64,000 nucleotides of DNA from Novosphingobium sp. Fuku2-ISO-50. Lineage in GTDB: Bacteria; Pseudomonadota; Alphaproteobacteria; Sphingomonadales; Sphingomonadaceae. The position numbers and the translations under genes are program-made. The DNA lies in contig NZ_KQ954288.1 of assembly GCF_001519055.1 (NCBI RefSeq), forward strand, positions 1-64,000, written 5' to 3'. This document shows, piece by piece, positions 52,015-60,585 of this stretch. The notes beneath the pieces are model-generated. The model was given only the letters and a program-made list of their open reading frames with translations, was not told the DNA's origin and made no database searches. Numbering within the stretch: position 1 is the stretch's first letter; every line of letters starts with the position of its first letter.

Positions 52015-53235
52015 TCAGGAACAAACGTATTGGTCTACGACCTTGCAACTGTGGCGAATGAGTATTTCCTCATCCTGCAGGTGCTGGAATTTCTTTGCAC
52101 CCGACAACATCGCCCGATAGGTGTCTTCCATTGTTGCGGTATCTTCCAACCAGGCATTGCGTTGCAAAACCATTGCACGCTCAAAGCCCCAAAGTTCGCT
52201 ATAGGTGCGGGGTTTCTTGAGGTAATATTTCCCTTCCCACAAAGTTTTGTCATGGGAAATCGGCCAGAACTGGTGCGTGAACCAGATCCCCTCGGAAACG
52301 TGCAGCAGAACACTGGGAAACAGCGCGCTCAACTCGAACGCCCAGTCCTCTTCGCGATCGGGATTGAGCGTCGGGGGAAGAGTCGATGCCCCGCCGACCG
52401 CCGCCAGCGAACCGCGCGAGCGCTGGTTGGCCAAATCGCCAATCGGGGTTTTCGGAAGATTCTCCACCTGCAGGCGCACCGAACAGGTTCGGTGCGGGCC
52501 AAACAACTGCACATCCTCGATTGCCCCCTCGAACACATTGGGGAACGAGCCGGCGTGGATCGTATCGACGTGATAGGCCTCGGCAAAGGCGTCCGACGCG
52601 ACCTTCCAGTTGCAGTTCAGTGTCGTGTGATAGGTAAAGCCATAGTCACAGGCAGAAAAATCGAATCCGCCAAAATGATCGGCATACCCGCCCAGAAATT
52701 CCTTGAGCGGCTGAACCGGACCCGGATCGACATTGACGAAGACAAAACCGGCCCAGGTGTCACAGTGAACTTCGGTTAGTCCGTTTTCCTTCTTGTCGAA
52801 GCAGCTGTAAAAGCGATCCTCCTGAGGAACGCTGACCAGATCGCCCTTCGCATCGTAGACCCAGCCGTGAAACCGGCAGGTAACCACACCCGCACGATTG
52901 CGGCCATAAGTCTCTTGCCCGGTTTCCGTGACCACCGTATTGCCGCGATGCGAACAGGCGTTATGGAATGCCCGGATCACGTCATCCTTGCCGCGAATGA
53001 TGATTATCGAGGTATCGGCGCAATCCAGCCGCCGAACCTTGTACGATCCGCGCTCGGGAAGCTCGCGCTCGAGCGCCACATAGAGCCATTGCTTCTTGAA
53101 TATTTTCGCCTTTTCCCTCGCGTAATATTCAGGGTCCACATAAGGCGAGACAGATAGCGGCTCCTGGCCCAGTTCGGGATATTTTCTGGCCCAACGGCCC
53201 GGCGCCTTGTCAGTCGAACTTACCTGAGTGGCCAT
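52015..53235 (-). CDS. Rieske non-haem iron oxygenase, alpha subunit (module 2)
   Basis: A 406-residue catalytic subunit with Rieske ligands CSHRGN and CRFHGW and the mononuclear iron motif EAYHVDTIHAG. It is related to the module 1 enzyme, sharing the ending NAWLEDTATMEDTYRAMLSG. Clustering with the catechol pathway genes suggests that its product is catechol or feeds into it, as for anthranilate or salicylate oxygenases, but the substrate cannot be read from the sequence. The ATG at 53235 fits the family N-terminus. Confidence 0.9.
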   Translation of the reverse strand: MATQVSSTDKAPGRWARKYPELGQEPLSVSPYVDPEYYAREKAKIFKKQWLYVALERELPERGSYKVRRLDCADTSIIIIRGKDDVIRAFHNACSHRGNTVVTETGQETYGRNRAGVVTCRFHGWVYDAKGDLVSVPQEDRFYSCFDKKENGLTEVHCDTWAGFVFVNVDPGPVQPLKEFLGGYADHFGGFDFSACDYGFTYHTTLNCNWKVASDAFAEAYHVDTIHAGSFPNVFEGAIEDVQLFGPHRTCSVRLQVENLPKTPIGDLANQRSRGSLAAVGGASTLPPTLNPDREEDWAFELSALFPSVLLHVSEGIWFTHQFWPISHDKTLWEGKYYLKKPRTYSELWGFERAMVLQRNAWLEDTATMEDTYRAMLSGAKKFQHLQDEEILIRHSCKVVDQYVCS

Positions 53236-53385
53236 CGCTGTCTTCCTCTCAATCTGATCCCGCCCGCGGACAAAGCCCCCACGGGCCGCCGCAGCACCGC
53301 AACTTTGATGCCGCCGAGCTTACCCGTGCGCGGGTCCGCCGCGCTATCCCGGCACCGCATTCTGCTATCCGCATGCCGCAGGTAT

Positions 53386-54696
53386 TTACCTGTCCCGTGG
53401 GCCATACTGTTCCTCGACCAGATGCAGGATGCCCATGCGCGCGAGGATCGGGGTGGGGCACAGGAACGTGACGCGGACCACGCCGGGCAGGCGGCTGATC
53501 TCGACAGACCCCGCGATCGTGGCCCGGTTGAGGATCTCGTCATATGGCAGGCCTGTCACCCGGGCCGCGCGGTCGAGCCCATTGCTGGTGGCGTCATTGA
53601 GATTGGCTCCAGAGCCGATAAATGTGATCGGCGCGTTATCCTCGATCTGTGTCTGACCATATTTCGCGCCCAGGGCCGCGACTGCGGCGCGCTCTGCCGC
53701 GCTCATCGGCCGGGCGAGAAACGGCAAGTCCTCGACGGTCTGGAGCAGGATCGGCCCGTCGAGTTCCAGCCCTTTTACCACCTCGACCTGCAATTCGACC
53801 TCGCCGGCGACGTCGGTGGCGTGGCCGGCAATCTCGCCGTTGCCCTGCTGGGCATGCATATCGCCCATGTAGATACCAGCCCCCGGCACCTTGACCGGGC
53901 AAATCAGGATCGCGCCCTCACGCACCGAGTTGGTGTCCATGTGTCCGTCGGTCTTGTGCCGGTTCAGCTCGTCCTGCGAGAAACTGTAGCCGTGTGGCGC
54001 ATCGATCAGGAACGAGCCGAAATCCCCTGCATTGTGCGAATCCGGCAAATCACGCGAAGGAATTGTTCCGATATTGCCCAGGAATGGCCGCATCCTTGCC
54101 GAAAGCCCGGAGATATCTGCCCGCGCCAGCGACAGGATCGAATGCTGCATCGAATGTTCGGGCATGGCGGCATTTGCCTTCGCGTCGCGTGCCAATCTCT
54201 CCGCCACATCCTTGCCGACGGTCAAGGACACCTTGTTTTCGCGGTCGAGCACGATGACATAACCGTTGCTGAAACGAAATGCGCTGACTTCCGCGCCGCA
54301 CGCATCGCAATGGACGGCATCGTCGCCAACGCCCTCGATGTGGCTGGACGGGCTGGTCGTACCGCAGGCCGGGCACAACTTGGCCACGAACGGATCGCCG
54401 AGATAACGTCCGTCAACGAATTCCATCACTCCCGATGACGTCGCGAGCGAGGTCACCCGCACTGTCTTGAGCCTGATGGCCACGGCATCGCCGATGTCGG
54501 CCCCTTCGACCATGACGGGCCGCGTCACTTCGTGCCCGCCCTGAAACTTGGGCGTAATCATCGGCCCCCAGCAGCCCGGGGGCGTGCCGGTTCGGATTGT
54601 GCCCCCGCTCCGGATCGTCGCCGCAGGTGTGATACCTGGGCCCACGATCCCGCCGCTGTATTCATAGACGCCAATCTCATCGCGCACATCGACCAT
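53386..54696 (-). CDS. acetamidase/formamidase-family hydrolase
   Basis: A 436-residue FmdA/AmdA-like amide hydrolase. The family core is YMGDMHAQQGNGEIAGHA, with PVMVEGADIGDAVAIRL and SHNAGDFG. Between residues ~105 and 140 it carries a zinc-ribbon-like insert (LCPACG and HCDACG). Known members release ammonia from short amides; being upstream of an aromatic oxygenase, this one may hydrolyse an aromatic amide to the acid that the oxygenase attacks (inference). It is 150 bp upstream of the oxygenase gene on the same strand. Confidence 0.82.
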   Translation of the reverse strand: MVDVRDEIGVYEYSGGIVGPGITPAATIRSGGTIRTGTPPGCWGPMITPKFQGGHEVTRPVMVEGADIGDAVAIRLKTVRVTSLATSSGVMEFVDGRYLGDPFVAKLCPACGTTSPSSHIEGVGDDAVHCDACGAEVSAFRFSNGYVIVLDRENKVSLTVGKDVAERLARDAKANAAMPEHSMQHSILSLARADISGLSARMRPFLGNIGTIPSRDLPDSHNAGDFGSFLIDAPHGYSFSQDELNRHKTDGHMDTNSVREGAILICPVKVPGAGIYMGDMHAQQGNGEIAGHATDVAGEVELQVEVVKGLELDGPILLQTVEDLPFLARPMSAAERAAVAALGAKYGQTQIEDNAPITFIGSGANLNDATSNGLDRAARVTGLPYDEILNRATIAGSVEISRLPGVVRVTFLCPTPILARMGILHLVEEQYGPRDR

Positions 54697-55073
54697 GGCC
54701 TACCCCGTCTTTCTGAATGATCGGATTGCCAAGGCGCCGGCAATTCATTGAAACTGCTCTGGCCGGGTGATGCCGGCGCCGTCAAACCGACCGATATGAT
54801 TTCAATTCGAAGACTGTGAAGCATCGATATAGGAGCAAGCTTCCAATCGCAGAAAGGCGGGGACTGCAGTCAATAGCCGCTGGGCGCAGTCAACCATGAT
54901 CAGTCATCAGTAGAAATCCAAAATTGGCCCCGTATTTTCCGGGTATGCCATGGATCATGGCCGACACATCGTGGCGGGCCGATCACTGACGGCAACGCGA
55001 TCGCACGGTGCCTGGCGGTCCGATTTTGACATTTGCCCCCGATATTCGGAGCGATGGACCCGTCCCGCGGTGG
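54697..55073. other. 377-bp intergenic region upstream of the amidase
   Basis: It contains the probable promoter of the amidase/oxygenase unit and, at 55016-55056, a solo arm of the palindromic repeat family. I see no gene. Confidence 0.5.
55016..55056. repeat. partial palindromic repeat (solo arm)
   Basis: CGGTCCGATTTTGACATTTGC matches one arm of the complete repeats (GGTCCGATTCTGACATTTGC) but lacks the facing arm. Confidence 0.5.
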
Positions 55074-55862
55074 CTATACCGAGAGGACGGTCAGAACTTC
55101 GCGCGCAAATGCTTCCGGCTGCTCGACATTCGACAAATGCGCGGCATCGAGCATCACCAGTCGTGCCCCGGCGATCGCGTTGACAAGCGCCTCGCTGTGA
55201 TCAGGCGGGGTGGCCGGATCGAAAGCGCCGCCGATAACCAGCGTTGGTGTGCCGATCAGGCTGGCCGTACGCCGCATGTCCATGTCGCGGATCGCTGCGC
55301 AGCATCCGGCATAGCCTTGCGGGTCGATGCTGCGCAGCATGGCGAGGACGGAGGCTATGGCATCAGGCGCTGTTGCGGCAAAATCCTCGGTGAACCAGCG
55401 CGCGACCGAGGCCTGTGCCAACGGTGCCATGCCTGATTCCCGCACCAGACCGATGCGCGCATCCCACGCCGACGCCGGTGCCATCAACCCCGATGTGTTG
55501 GCCAGCACCAATCGCCGCAGGCGGTTGCCCTCGCGGATGCCAAGCCACTGGCCGATCATGCCGCCGAGCGACAACCCGCAGAAATCGACCTGTTCGATCT
55601 GCAAGGCATCGAGCAATTCGATGACATCGCGCCCAAGCCGATCGAGCGAATAGCCGCCAGCGGGTACGCCGGATTGTCCATGGCCCCGGCTGTCATAACG
55701 CAGCACGCGGAATTTCGCGGTGAACGCCGCCATTTGCGGCGCCCACATGTCGATCGTGGTGCCCAACGAGTTGGACAGCAGCAGGACCGGCGCCTCTGCC
55801 GGCCCATCAAAACGATACGCGATGGCGCAGCCATCGCCGGTAGTGATCGATCCGTCTGTCAT
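55074..55862 (-). CDS. catD: 3-oxoadipate enol-lactonase
   Basis: A 262-residue alpha/beta hydrolase that converts 3-oxoadipate enol-lactone to 3-oxoadipate. Catalytic residues: Ser in FCGLSLGGMIG, Asp in GGAFDPATPP, His in DAAHLSNVEQP. I start at 55862 (MTDGSITTG); an upstream reading would start inside the repeat at 55889. It follows catA on the same strand but is separated from it by two palindromic repeats, so it may be uncoupled from the catBCA transcript. Confidence 0.9.
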   Translation of the reverse strand: MTDGSITTGDGCAIAYRFDGPAEAPVLLLSNSLGTTIDMWAPQMAAFTAKFRVLRYDSRGHGQSGVPAGGYSLDRLGRDVIELLDALQIEQVDFCGLSLGGMIGQWLGIREGNRLRRLVLANTSGLMAPASAWDARIGLVRESGMAPLAQASVARWFTEDFAATAPDAIASVLAMLRSIDPQGYAGCCAAIRDMDMRRTASLIGTPTLVIGGAFDPATPPDHSEALVNAIAGARLVMLDAAHLSNVEQPEAFAREVLTVLSV

Positions 55863-55888
55863 ACCCGCTCCACAATCAGGCCAATGCC

Positions 55889-55967
55889 CTAGTGGATTGT
55901 TTTTGACATTTGCATCCCGCCATCCGGATAGCACGGTCGCAAATGTCAAAAACGGAAAATCCACTAG
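55889..55967. repeat. modular palindromic repeat, copy 3
   Basis: The left arm is the short AT-rich type, the right arm the full AT-rich type (AAAAACGGAAAATCCACTAG). The core is the same as at 29282. Confidence 0.8.
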
Positions 55968-55980
55968 AATCAAAAGTTTA

Positions 55981-56057
55981 TAGTGGTCCGAAAAGATTCT
56001 GACATTTGCGCACCACCTGGCCGAGAGCGGGTGCAAATGTCAGAATCGGACCACTAG
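55981..56057. repeat. modular palindromic repeat, copy 4
   Basis: The left arm is of the TCCGATTC type with an AAAA insertion (TAGTGGTCCGAAAAGATTC), the right arm is of the TCCGATTC type, and the core is as at 49251. It lies 13 bp from copy 3, forming a tandem pair between catA and catD. Confidence 0.8.
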
Positions 56058-56210
56058 CCAACGCCTACGCACATGAACGCCGGCGCATAGCGCCCGCCGG
56101 TGCGCGCGCCCGGCCTGCCCAAGTGGAAAACGCCGTTTTCCGGATCATCAACCACCGCTGTTTCGATGCGTTCGCGCAACGATGTCATGGCCGCTTCCTC
56201 CGGCCAGGGT

Positions 56211-57107
56211 TCAGGCGGCAGCGCGGGCGCGCGCCGAAAAGCCTTGCGCATCCTGGCTGTCGGCACGTTGCAGCACGAAATCGAACGCGATGTGTGCGCT
56301 GTCGCCCTGGCGGTTGGGCACTGGCAGCAAGCCCTCGCGGGTGCCGAACGCAAAGTCGTCGGCAGCAAACGGATCATCACCGAAATTGATCTGCGTGGTC
56401 AGCGTGCGATAGCCGGGCGCTTCGACAAAGAAATGCACATGCGCCGGGCGATTGCCGTGACGCCCGAGCGCCTGCATCAACAGGTCGGTCGCGCCGGCAG
56501 GCGGCACCGAGTAGCCATTGGGCATTTTCGAACGGAACGCATAACGGCCATCGGCACCAAGCTTGATGCGGCGACGGTTGTTGAACGGGGTCTGTTCGCC
56601 GGTCGGATCGAAGTGCGAATACCAGCCCTGTGAATTGGCGTGCCAGACATGCAGGATGGCATCCTTGACCGGCTCGCCATCGGGGCCGGTCACGCTGCCG
56701 TTCATGAACAGGGAGGTCGTGTCGTCCTCGTCGCTGGTCAGATTGACGTCCCTGGTCCCGTCGACCAGCGGCGCGCCCGCAACATAAAGCGGGCCTTCGA
56801 TAGTGCGCGGCGTGCCGCCGGTCAGCCCGGCTTCGGCATCCTTGGCATCGAGGTACAAGTCCATGAAGTGTTCAAGGCCCACGCCCGGCACGATCAGGCC
56901 GATTTCACCGGCGCCATCGGCCAGATACTTCGCCGCCTGCCAGAACTCGCTTTCCGACACGTCATGGCGCACGATGATGGTCATCGCCGCTTCGAGCAGG
57001 TCACGCAGGATGACCTTCAGGCGGTCGTTGCCGCCTTCGACATCCTTGCCGCTGGCGCGGTCAAGCAGGGTCTGGATGGCTGGGGTCTGGACAAAATTCT
57101 GAAGCAT
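56211..57107 (-). CDS. catA: catechol 1,2-dioxygenase
   Basis: A 298-residue intradiol dioxygenase that cleaves catechol to cis,cis-muconate. Fe(III) ligands are visible as Tyr in NSQGWYSHFD, Tyr in MPNGYSVPP, and the His pair in RPAHVHFFVE. An N-terminal helical linker domain for dimerisation is present (residues 1-100). It is the third gene of the minus-strand catB-catC-catA unit, with a 37-bp gap after catC. Confidence 0.95.
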   Translation of the reverse strand: MLQNFVQTPAIQTLLDRASGKDVEGGNDRLKVILRDLLEAAMTIIVRHDVSESEFWQAAKYLADGAGEIGLIVPGVGLEHFMDLYLDAKDAEAGLTGGTPRTIEGPLYVAGAPLVDGTRDVNLTSDEDDTTSLFMNGSVTGPDGEPVKDAILHVWHANSQGWYSHFDPTGEQTPFNNRRRIKLGADGRYAFRSKMPNGYSVPPAGATDLLMQALGRHGNRPAHVHFFVEAPGYRTLTTQINFGDDPFAADDFAFGTREGLLPVPNRQGDSAHIAFDFVLQRADSQDAQGFSARARAAA

Positions 57108-57144
57108 GGTTTCTCTCCCAAGAAAGCATTAGCACCAAGAAAGC

Positions 57145-57435
57145 TCAGCGGTCGTCGTCGCGAATGGATGAAGGGTGCCGACACAGCGGCGTGACCTTGA
57201 TGGTCATGAACGGATAGAGCGGCAGGCCGATCAGGATCTCGTGCAGCCGCTGGTTGCTCTCAACGTCAAAAATGCTCACGTTCGCGTATTGGCCCACCAC
57301 CCGCCAGATGTGGCGCCATTCGCCGGTTTCCTGCAGTTTTTGCGAATAGGCAAGCTCCACCGCCTTGATCCGGTCGGCCTCGACCTTGTCGAAATCGAGC
57401 GGGATGGTGACAGTCATTTCAACCTGAAACAGCAT
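57145..57435 (-). CDS. catC: muconolactone delta-isomerase
   Basis: A 96-residue isomerase that turns muconolactone into 3-oxoadipate enol-lactone. The sequence MLFQVEMTVTIPLDFDKVEA and the GEWRHIWRVVGQYANVSIFD and LPLYPFMTIKVTPL blocks are characteristic, and the length is normal. It starts 3 bp after the catB stop codon. Confidence 0.94.
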   Translation of the reverse strand: MLFQVEMTVTIPLDFDKVEADRIKAVELAYSQKLQETGEWRHIWRVVGQYANVSIFDVESNQRLHEILIGLPLYPFMTIKVTPLCRHPSSIRDDDR

Positions 57436-57438
57436 GGC

Positions 57439-58590
57439 TCAGGCTCCCTGAAGAGTGTGGTGGCTTGTGGTGCGGTCGCGGCGAAAATGCGCGAGCTTGT
57501 CTTCGTCGAACGCGACGCCAAGGCCGGGGCTCGTCGGAACGCGCAATTCGAAATCAGCATATGTCAGCGGTTCGGTAACGACATCTTCGGTCAGCAGCAG
57601 CGGGCCGAACAGTTCGGTGCCCCACTGCAACTGCGCAAACGTTGCAAACAAGTGCGCAGAAGCCGCCGTGCCGACTGTGCCTTCCAGCATGGTGCCGCCA
57701 TAGAGCCCGATCCCCGCTGCATCGGCGATCATGCCGACGGCATGCGCCGGAAATACCCCTCCGGACTGGGCGATCTTGATCGCATAGATCCGCGCACCGG
57801 CATTGGCAGCAATGGCAAAGGCGTCGATCGGGCCATGCAGCGCTTCATCGGCCATAATCGGAATGGCGTGCCGGGCCGACAGCCGCGCCATCGCTGCCAC
57901 GGCATGGCGGGCAATCGGCTGCTCCACCAGGTCGCAGCCGACATCGGCCAGCATGGCCATGCCGCGATCGGCCTGCACTTCGTCCCAGCCCTGGTTGACA
58001 TCGACCCGGACGCTGGCGCGGTCGCCCAGCGCCGCCTTGATCGCACCGACATGCGCGACATCGGCGGCGACCGGGCGCTTGCCGATCTTCAACTTGAAGA
58101 TGTTGTGGCGGCGCGCTTCGAGCATTGCCTCGGCCTCGGCAATATCGGTGCCGGTCTCACCGCTGGCCAAAGTCCAGGCTACCGGCATGCTGTCGCGGCG
58201 GCGCCCGCCCGCGATCAGTTCGCTGGCCGGCACACCAAGGCGTTTGCCCGCGATATCCAGTAGCGCGGATTCAACCGCGCATTTGGCGATGTGATTGCTC
58301 ACGACGTATTTGCCGATGGTCGCCATGACCGACCCGACCCGCGACAGGTCAACCTGTTCGAGCAGTGGCGCGATATAGGTATCGATGGCCAGCTTGATAC
58401 CTTCAGGGCTTTCATCACCATAGCTCAGCCCGCCGATCGTCGTCCCTTCACCGATCCCCTCGATGCCATCGGAATCGGTGATCCGCACCAGCACCATCGA
58501 CTGGCGGTGCATCGTCGCCATCGCGAGAACATGCGGACGAATGGTCGGCAGATCGATGATGAACGTATCGATTTTAGCGAGCAGCGCCAT
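57439..58590 (-). CDS. catB: muconate cycloisomerase
   Basis: A 383-residue enolase-superfamily enzyme that lactonises cis,cis-muconate. Key residues: Lys-x-Lys in FKLKIGKRPV, metal ligands Asp in VRVDVNQGW and Glu in DLVEQPIA, Asp in MADEALHG, and the second-half Lys in IYAIKIAQSGG. The ATG at 58590 gives the family N-terminus MALLAKIDTFIIDLPT. It heads the cat unit; upstream is a truncated LysR start with a conserved dyad, so the original neighbouring regulator has been lost. Confidence 0.94.
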   Translation of the reverse strand: MALLAKIDTFIIDLPTIRPHVLAMATMHRQSMVLVRITDSDGIEGIGEGTTIGGLSYGDESPEGIKLAIDTYIAPLLEQVDLSRVGSVMATIGKYVVSNHIAKCAVESALLDIAGKRLGVPASELIAGGRRRDSMPVAWTLASGETGTDIAEAEAMLEARRHNIFKLKIGKRPVAADVAHVGAIKAALGDRASVRVDVNQGWDEVQADRGMAMLADVGCDLVEQPIARHAVAAMARLSARHAIPIMADEALHGPIDAFAIAANAGARIYAIKIAQSGGVFPAHAVGMIADAAGIGLYGGTMLEGTVGTAASAHLFATFAQLQWGTELFGPLLLTEDVVTEPLTYADFELRVPTSPGLGVAFDEDKLAHFRRDRTTSHHTLQGA

Positions 58591-58676
58591 TCCAGCCGTT
58601 CTTTCCAGGTATGATTGGTGTTTCGTGGCTAGCCTTCTTTGCCGCCCGATGGCAAAGATCGTTGCGGTCTGGTTCC

Positions 58677-58693
58677 CATACCCTGAAGGTATG
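58677..58693. promoter_or_regulatory. LysR-type operator dyad upstream of catB
   Basis: CATACCCTGAAGGTATG is a perfect 6-bp dyad with a 5-nt centre, about 90 bp upstream of catB and overlapping the truncated LysR start. It is nearly the same as the dyad at 50446-50461. Confidence 0.6.
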
Positions 58694-58744
58694 AAACTGA
58701 ATCTCAGATCGCTGCGCTGTTTCGTGATGGTGGAGAACGAGCGC
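58691..58744 (+). pseudogene. 5' remnant of a LysR (catR) gene
   Basis: The frame opens MKLNLRSLRCFVMVENER, the standard LysR N-terminus, then loses similarity. It is divergent from catB as a catR gene would be. No effector domain follows before the tRNA. Confidence 0.55.
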
Positions 58745-59035
58745 GTGGAAAGTGGCGGTGCGCTCGTCCTCGGCACTGCCGGACCAGAAGCCCTTGACCC
58801 AAGCGCGGACTTTGTCGTGTTCAGGCTTTGCCCGGCTCGCAGAAGGCAGGCAGGAAACCGATCGGCGGAAACCCGCCGCCAAACCGCAGCCCGGCCCGTC
58901 ACGGCGGAGACATCTGCGTCAAAACCGGTACAAATCAGGCCGCATTTACCGCGTCCTGACGACGGTTTATCTGCGGCTAACTCCGCGCAAACCACGCCAA
59001 TACAGCGCAGTCAGAGACCGAATGACAGGGCAGGA

Positions 59036-59126
59036 TGGCGGAGCGGGAGGGATTCGAACCCTCGATACGCTTTTGGCGTATACTCACTTTCCAGGCGAGC
59101 GCCTTCGACCACTCGGCCACCGCTCC
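59036..59126 (-). tRNA. tRNA-Ser (GGA)
   Basis: Read on the minus strand, the acceptor arms GGAGCGG and CCGCTCC pair. The D arm is GGCCGAGTGG, the anticodon loop CTGGAAA gives anticodon GGA, a long variable arm (class II) follows, and the T loop is GGTTCGAATCC. The 3' CCA is encoded. Confidence 0.95.
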
Positions 59127-59203
59127 GCATGCACTGGACAGGTGGTGCGCCTAGCCGCATGCCGGGGGTTTCGCAAGGGCGCAGGCAGTGGCATGACAGG
59201 TTT

Positions 59204-60160
59204 ATGTCGCTTTTGCCCATCCGCTTCGCCCATTCCGGTTTTTCGCTGCGCTCGCTCGCCGTGCTCGCCTCGGCGGCATCGGGGTGCCCGGCCTGTGCAC
59301 AGGATGTGCCGACACCGCCCGAGATCGTGGCCGGGGCACCGGCAGGAGAATGGGTGACGATTGCGCCGAGCGATCTTCTGGTCATGGACCTTGCGCCCGA
59401 TGCGACGGGGCATGCGCGCCGGGTGGTGATCCAGTTGCTGCCCGCGCCATTTTCCCAAGGGTGGATCGGCAATATCCGCAAGCTGGCGGCGGCGCACTGG
59501 TGGGACGGGACGAGCGTCAACCGCCTGCAGGACAACTATGTCGTGCAATGGGGCGATCCCGATGGCGATGACAAGGCGAAGGCAAAGCCTCTGCCCCCCG
59601 GCCTCGTCGACAACAGCGAAAGCGCCTATCTGGCGCCCCGCTTTGCCCTGCCCGCAGCGGCGGAAAGCGCGCTCTCGCTGGGCGGGGATGCTTATGCGGG
59701 CGAAACGCGAATCATCGACGGATGGCCGGTCGGGCTCGACAAGGACCATGCCTGGCCGTTGCATTGTTATGGCATGGTCGGCGTCGGGCGCGACAATCCG
59801 CCCGATACCGGCAGCGGCGCAGAGCTTTACGCGGTGATCGGACAGGCGCCGCGCCAGCTTGATCGCAATATCGCGCTGGTCGGCCGCGTCATCGAAGGGA
59901 TCGAAATCCTCTCGAGCCTGCCGCGCGGGACAGGGCCGATCGGATTTTATACCAAGGCGGCCGAGCGCGTACCGATTGTCGCGATCCGCAACGGGCCCGA
60001 TGTGCAAGGGTTGCCGACCTATCAGATGCTGTCGACCCATGGCGGCACCTTTGTCCGCTATGCCGCCGCGCGGGCCAATCGCCGCGACCGTTTCTTCATC
60101 CAGCCGGCAGGCGGGGTCGATGCGTGCAATGTGCCGGTGCCGGTGCGCCGCGTGCCATGA
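59204..60160 (+). CDS. exported cyclophilin-type peptidylprolyl isomerase
   Basis: A 318-residue cyclophilin-like protein with an N-terminal export signal (to ~residue 32, ACAQ). The core includes RRVVIQLLPAPFSQGWIGNI, WWDGTSVNRLQDNYVVQWGD and a late ELYAVIGQAPRQLDRNIALVG, all cyclophilin blocks. It should help fold periplasmic proteins. The ATG at 59204 is chosen because the signal sequence starts there. Its stop overlaps the next gene's start. Confidence 0.85.
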   Translation: MSLLPIRFAHSGFSLRSLAVLASAASGCPACAQDVPTPPEIVAGAPAGEWVTIAPSDLLVMDLAPDATGHARRVVIQLLPAPFSQGWIGNIRKLAAAHWWDGTSVNRLQDNYVVQWGDPDGDDKAKAKPLPPGLVDNSESAYLAPRFALPAAAESALSLGGDAYAGETRIIDGWPVGLDKDHAWPLHCYGMVGVGRDNPPDTGSGAELYAVIGQAPRQLDRNIALVGRVIEGIEILSSLPRGTGPIGFYTKAAERVPIVAIRNGPDVQGLPTYQMLSTHGGTFVRYAAARANRRDRFFIQPAGGVDACNVPVPVRRVP

Positions 60161-60498
60161 TCGACGAAAGCGAGATCACCGGCGGCGCGGAAAGCCATTC
60201 CTTCACGACCACGCTGGTGCAGTGGCACAGCGAAAGCCATGGCACCTGGCATTTTATCGGCGTGCCCGCGCCGGTGGCAGAGGCGCTCGATGCCGCCGCG
60301 CTGATGCACCGGCTCGAAACCGGGCGACGCAGCGGGTTTGGCTCGCTCAAGCTGACTATCCGCATCGGCGACAGCGAATGGCGCACGTCGGCCTTTCCGC
60401 TGCACGAAAAAGGCTGGTCGATCCCGGTCTCGGCCAAAGTGCGCAAGGCCGAAGGACTGATTGCGGGCGACACGATCGAGGCCACGCTGCGGGTTTGA
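60157..60498 (+). CDS. DUF1905 family protein
   Basis: A 113-residue protein with the DUF1905 pattern: FTTTLVQWHSESHGTWHFIG, SLKLTIRIGDSEWRTSAFPL, and a C-terminal VRKAEGLIAGDTIEATLRV. It is probably a small beta-barrel; function unknown. It is coupled to the isomerase gene by a 4-bp ATGA overlap. Confidence 0.83.
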   Translation: MIDESEITGGAESHSFTTTLVQWHSESHGTWHFIGVPAPVAEALDAAALMHRLETGRRSGFGSLKLTIRIGDSEWRTSAFPLHEKGWSIPVSAKVRKAEGLIAGDTIEATLRV

Positions 60499-60546
60499 AT
60501 CCGGCGCTGGTTGCGCCTTCTTAATCGTTCAATTAAGGAGGCTGTC

Positions 60547-60582
60547 CCGGTATGCAGGAGAACGCCGGTATGCAGGAGAACG
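60547..60582. repeat. tandem 18-bp duplication containing the ribosome-binding site
   Basis: CCGGTATGCAGGAGAACG is present twice in direct succession. Each copy has an AGGAG; the second lies 7 bp before the GTG start of the CoA-transferase gene. Confidence 0.85.
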
Positions 60583-60585
60583 AAT

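Noticed and set aside
58463..59203. N-terminal extension of the cyclophilin frame by about 247 codons
   Set aside because: It would run through the tRNA-Ser gene and the catB promoter; the signal peptide at 59204 marks the real start.
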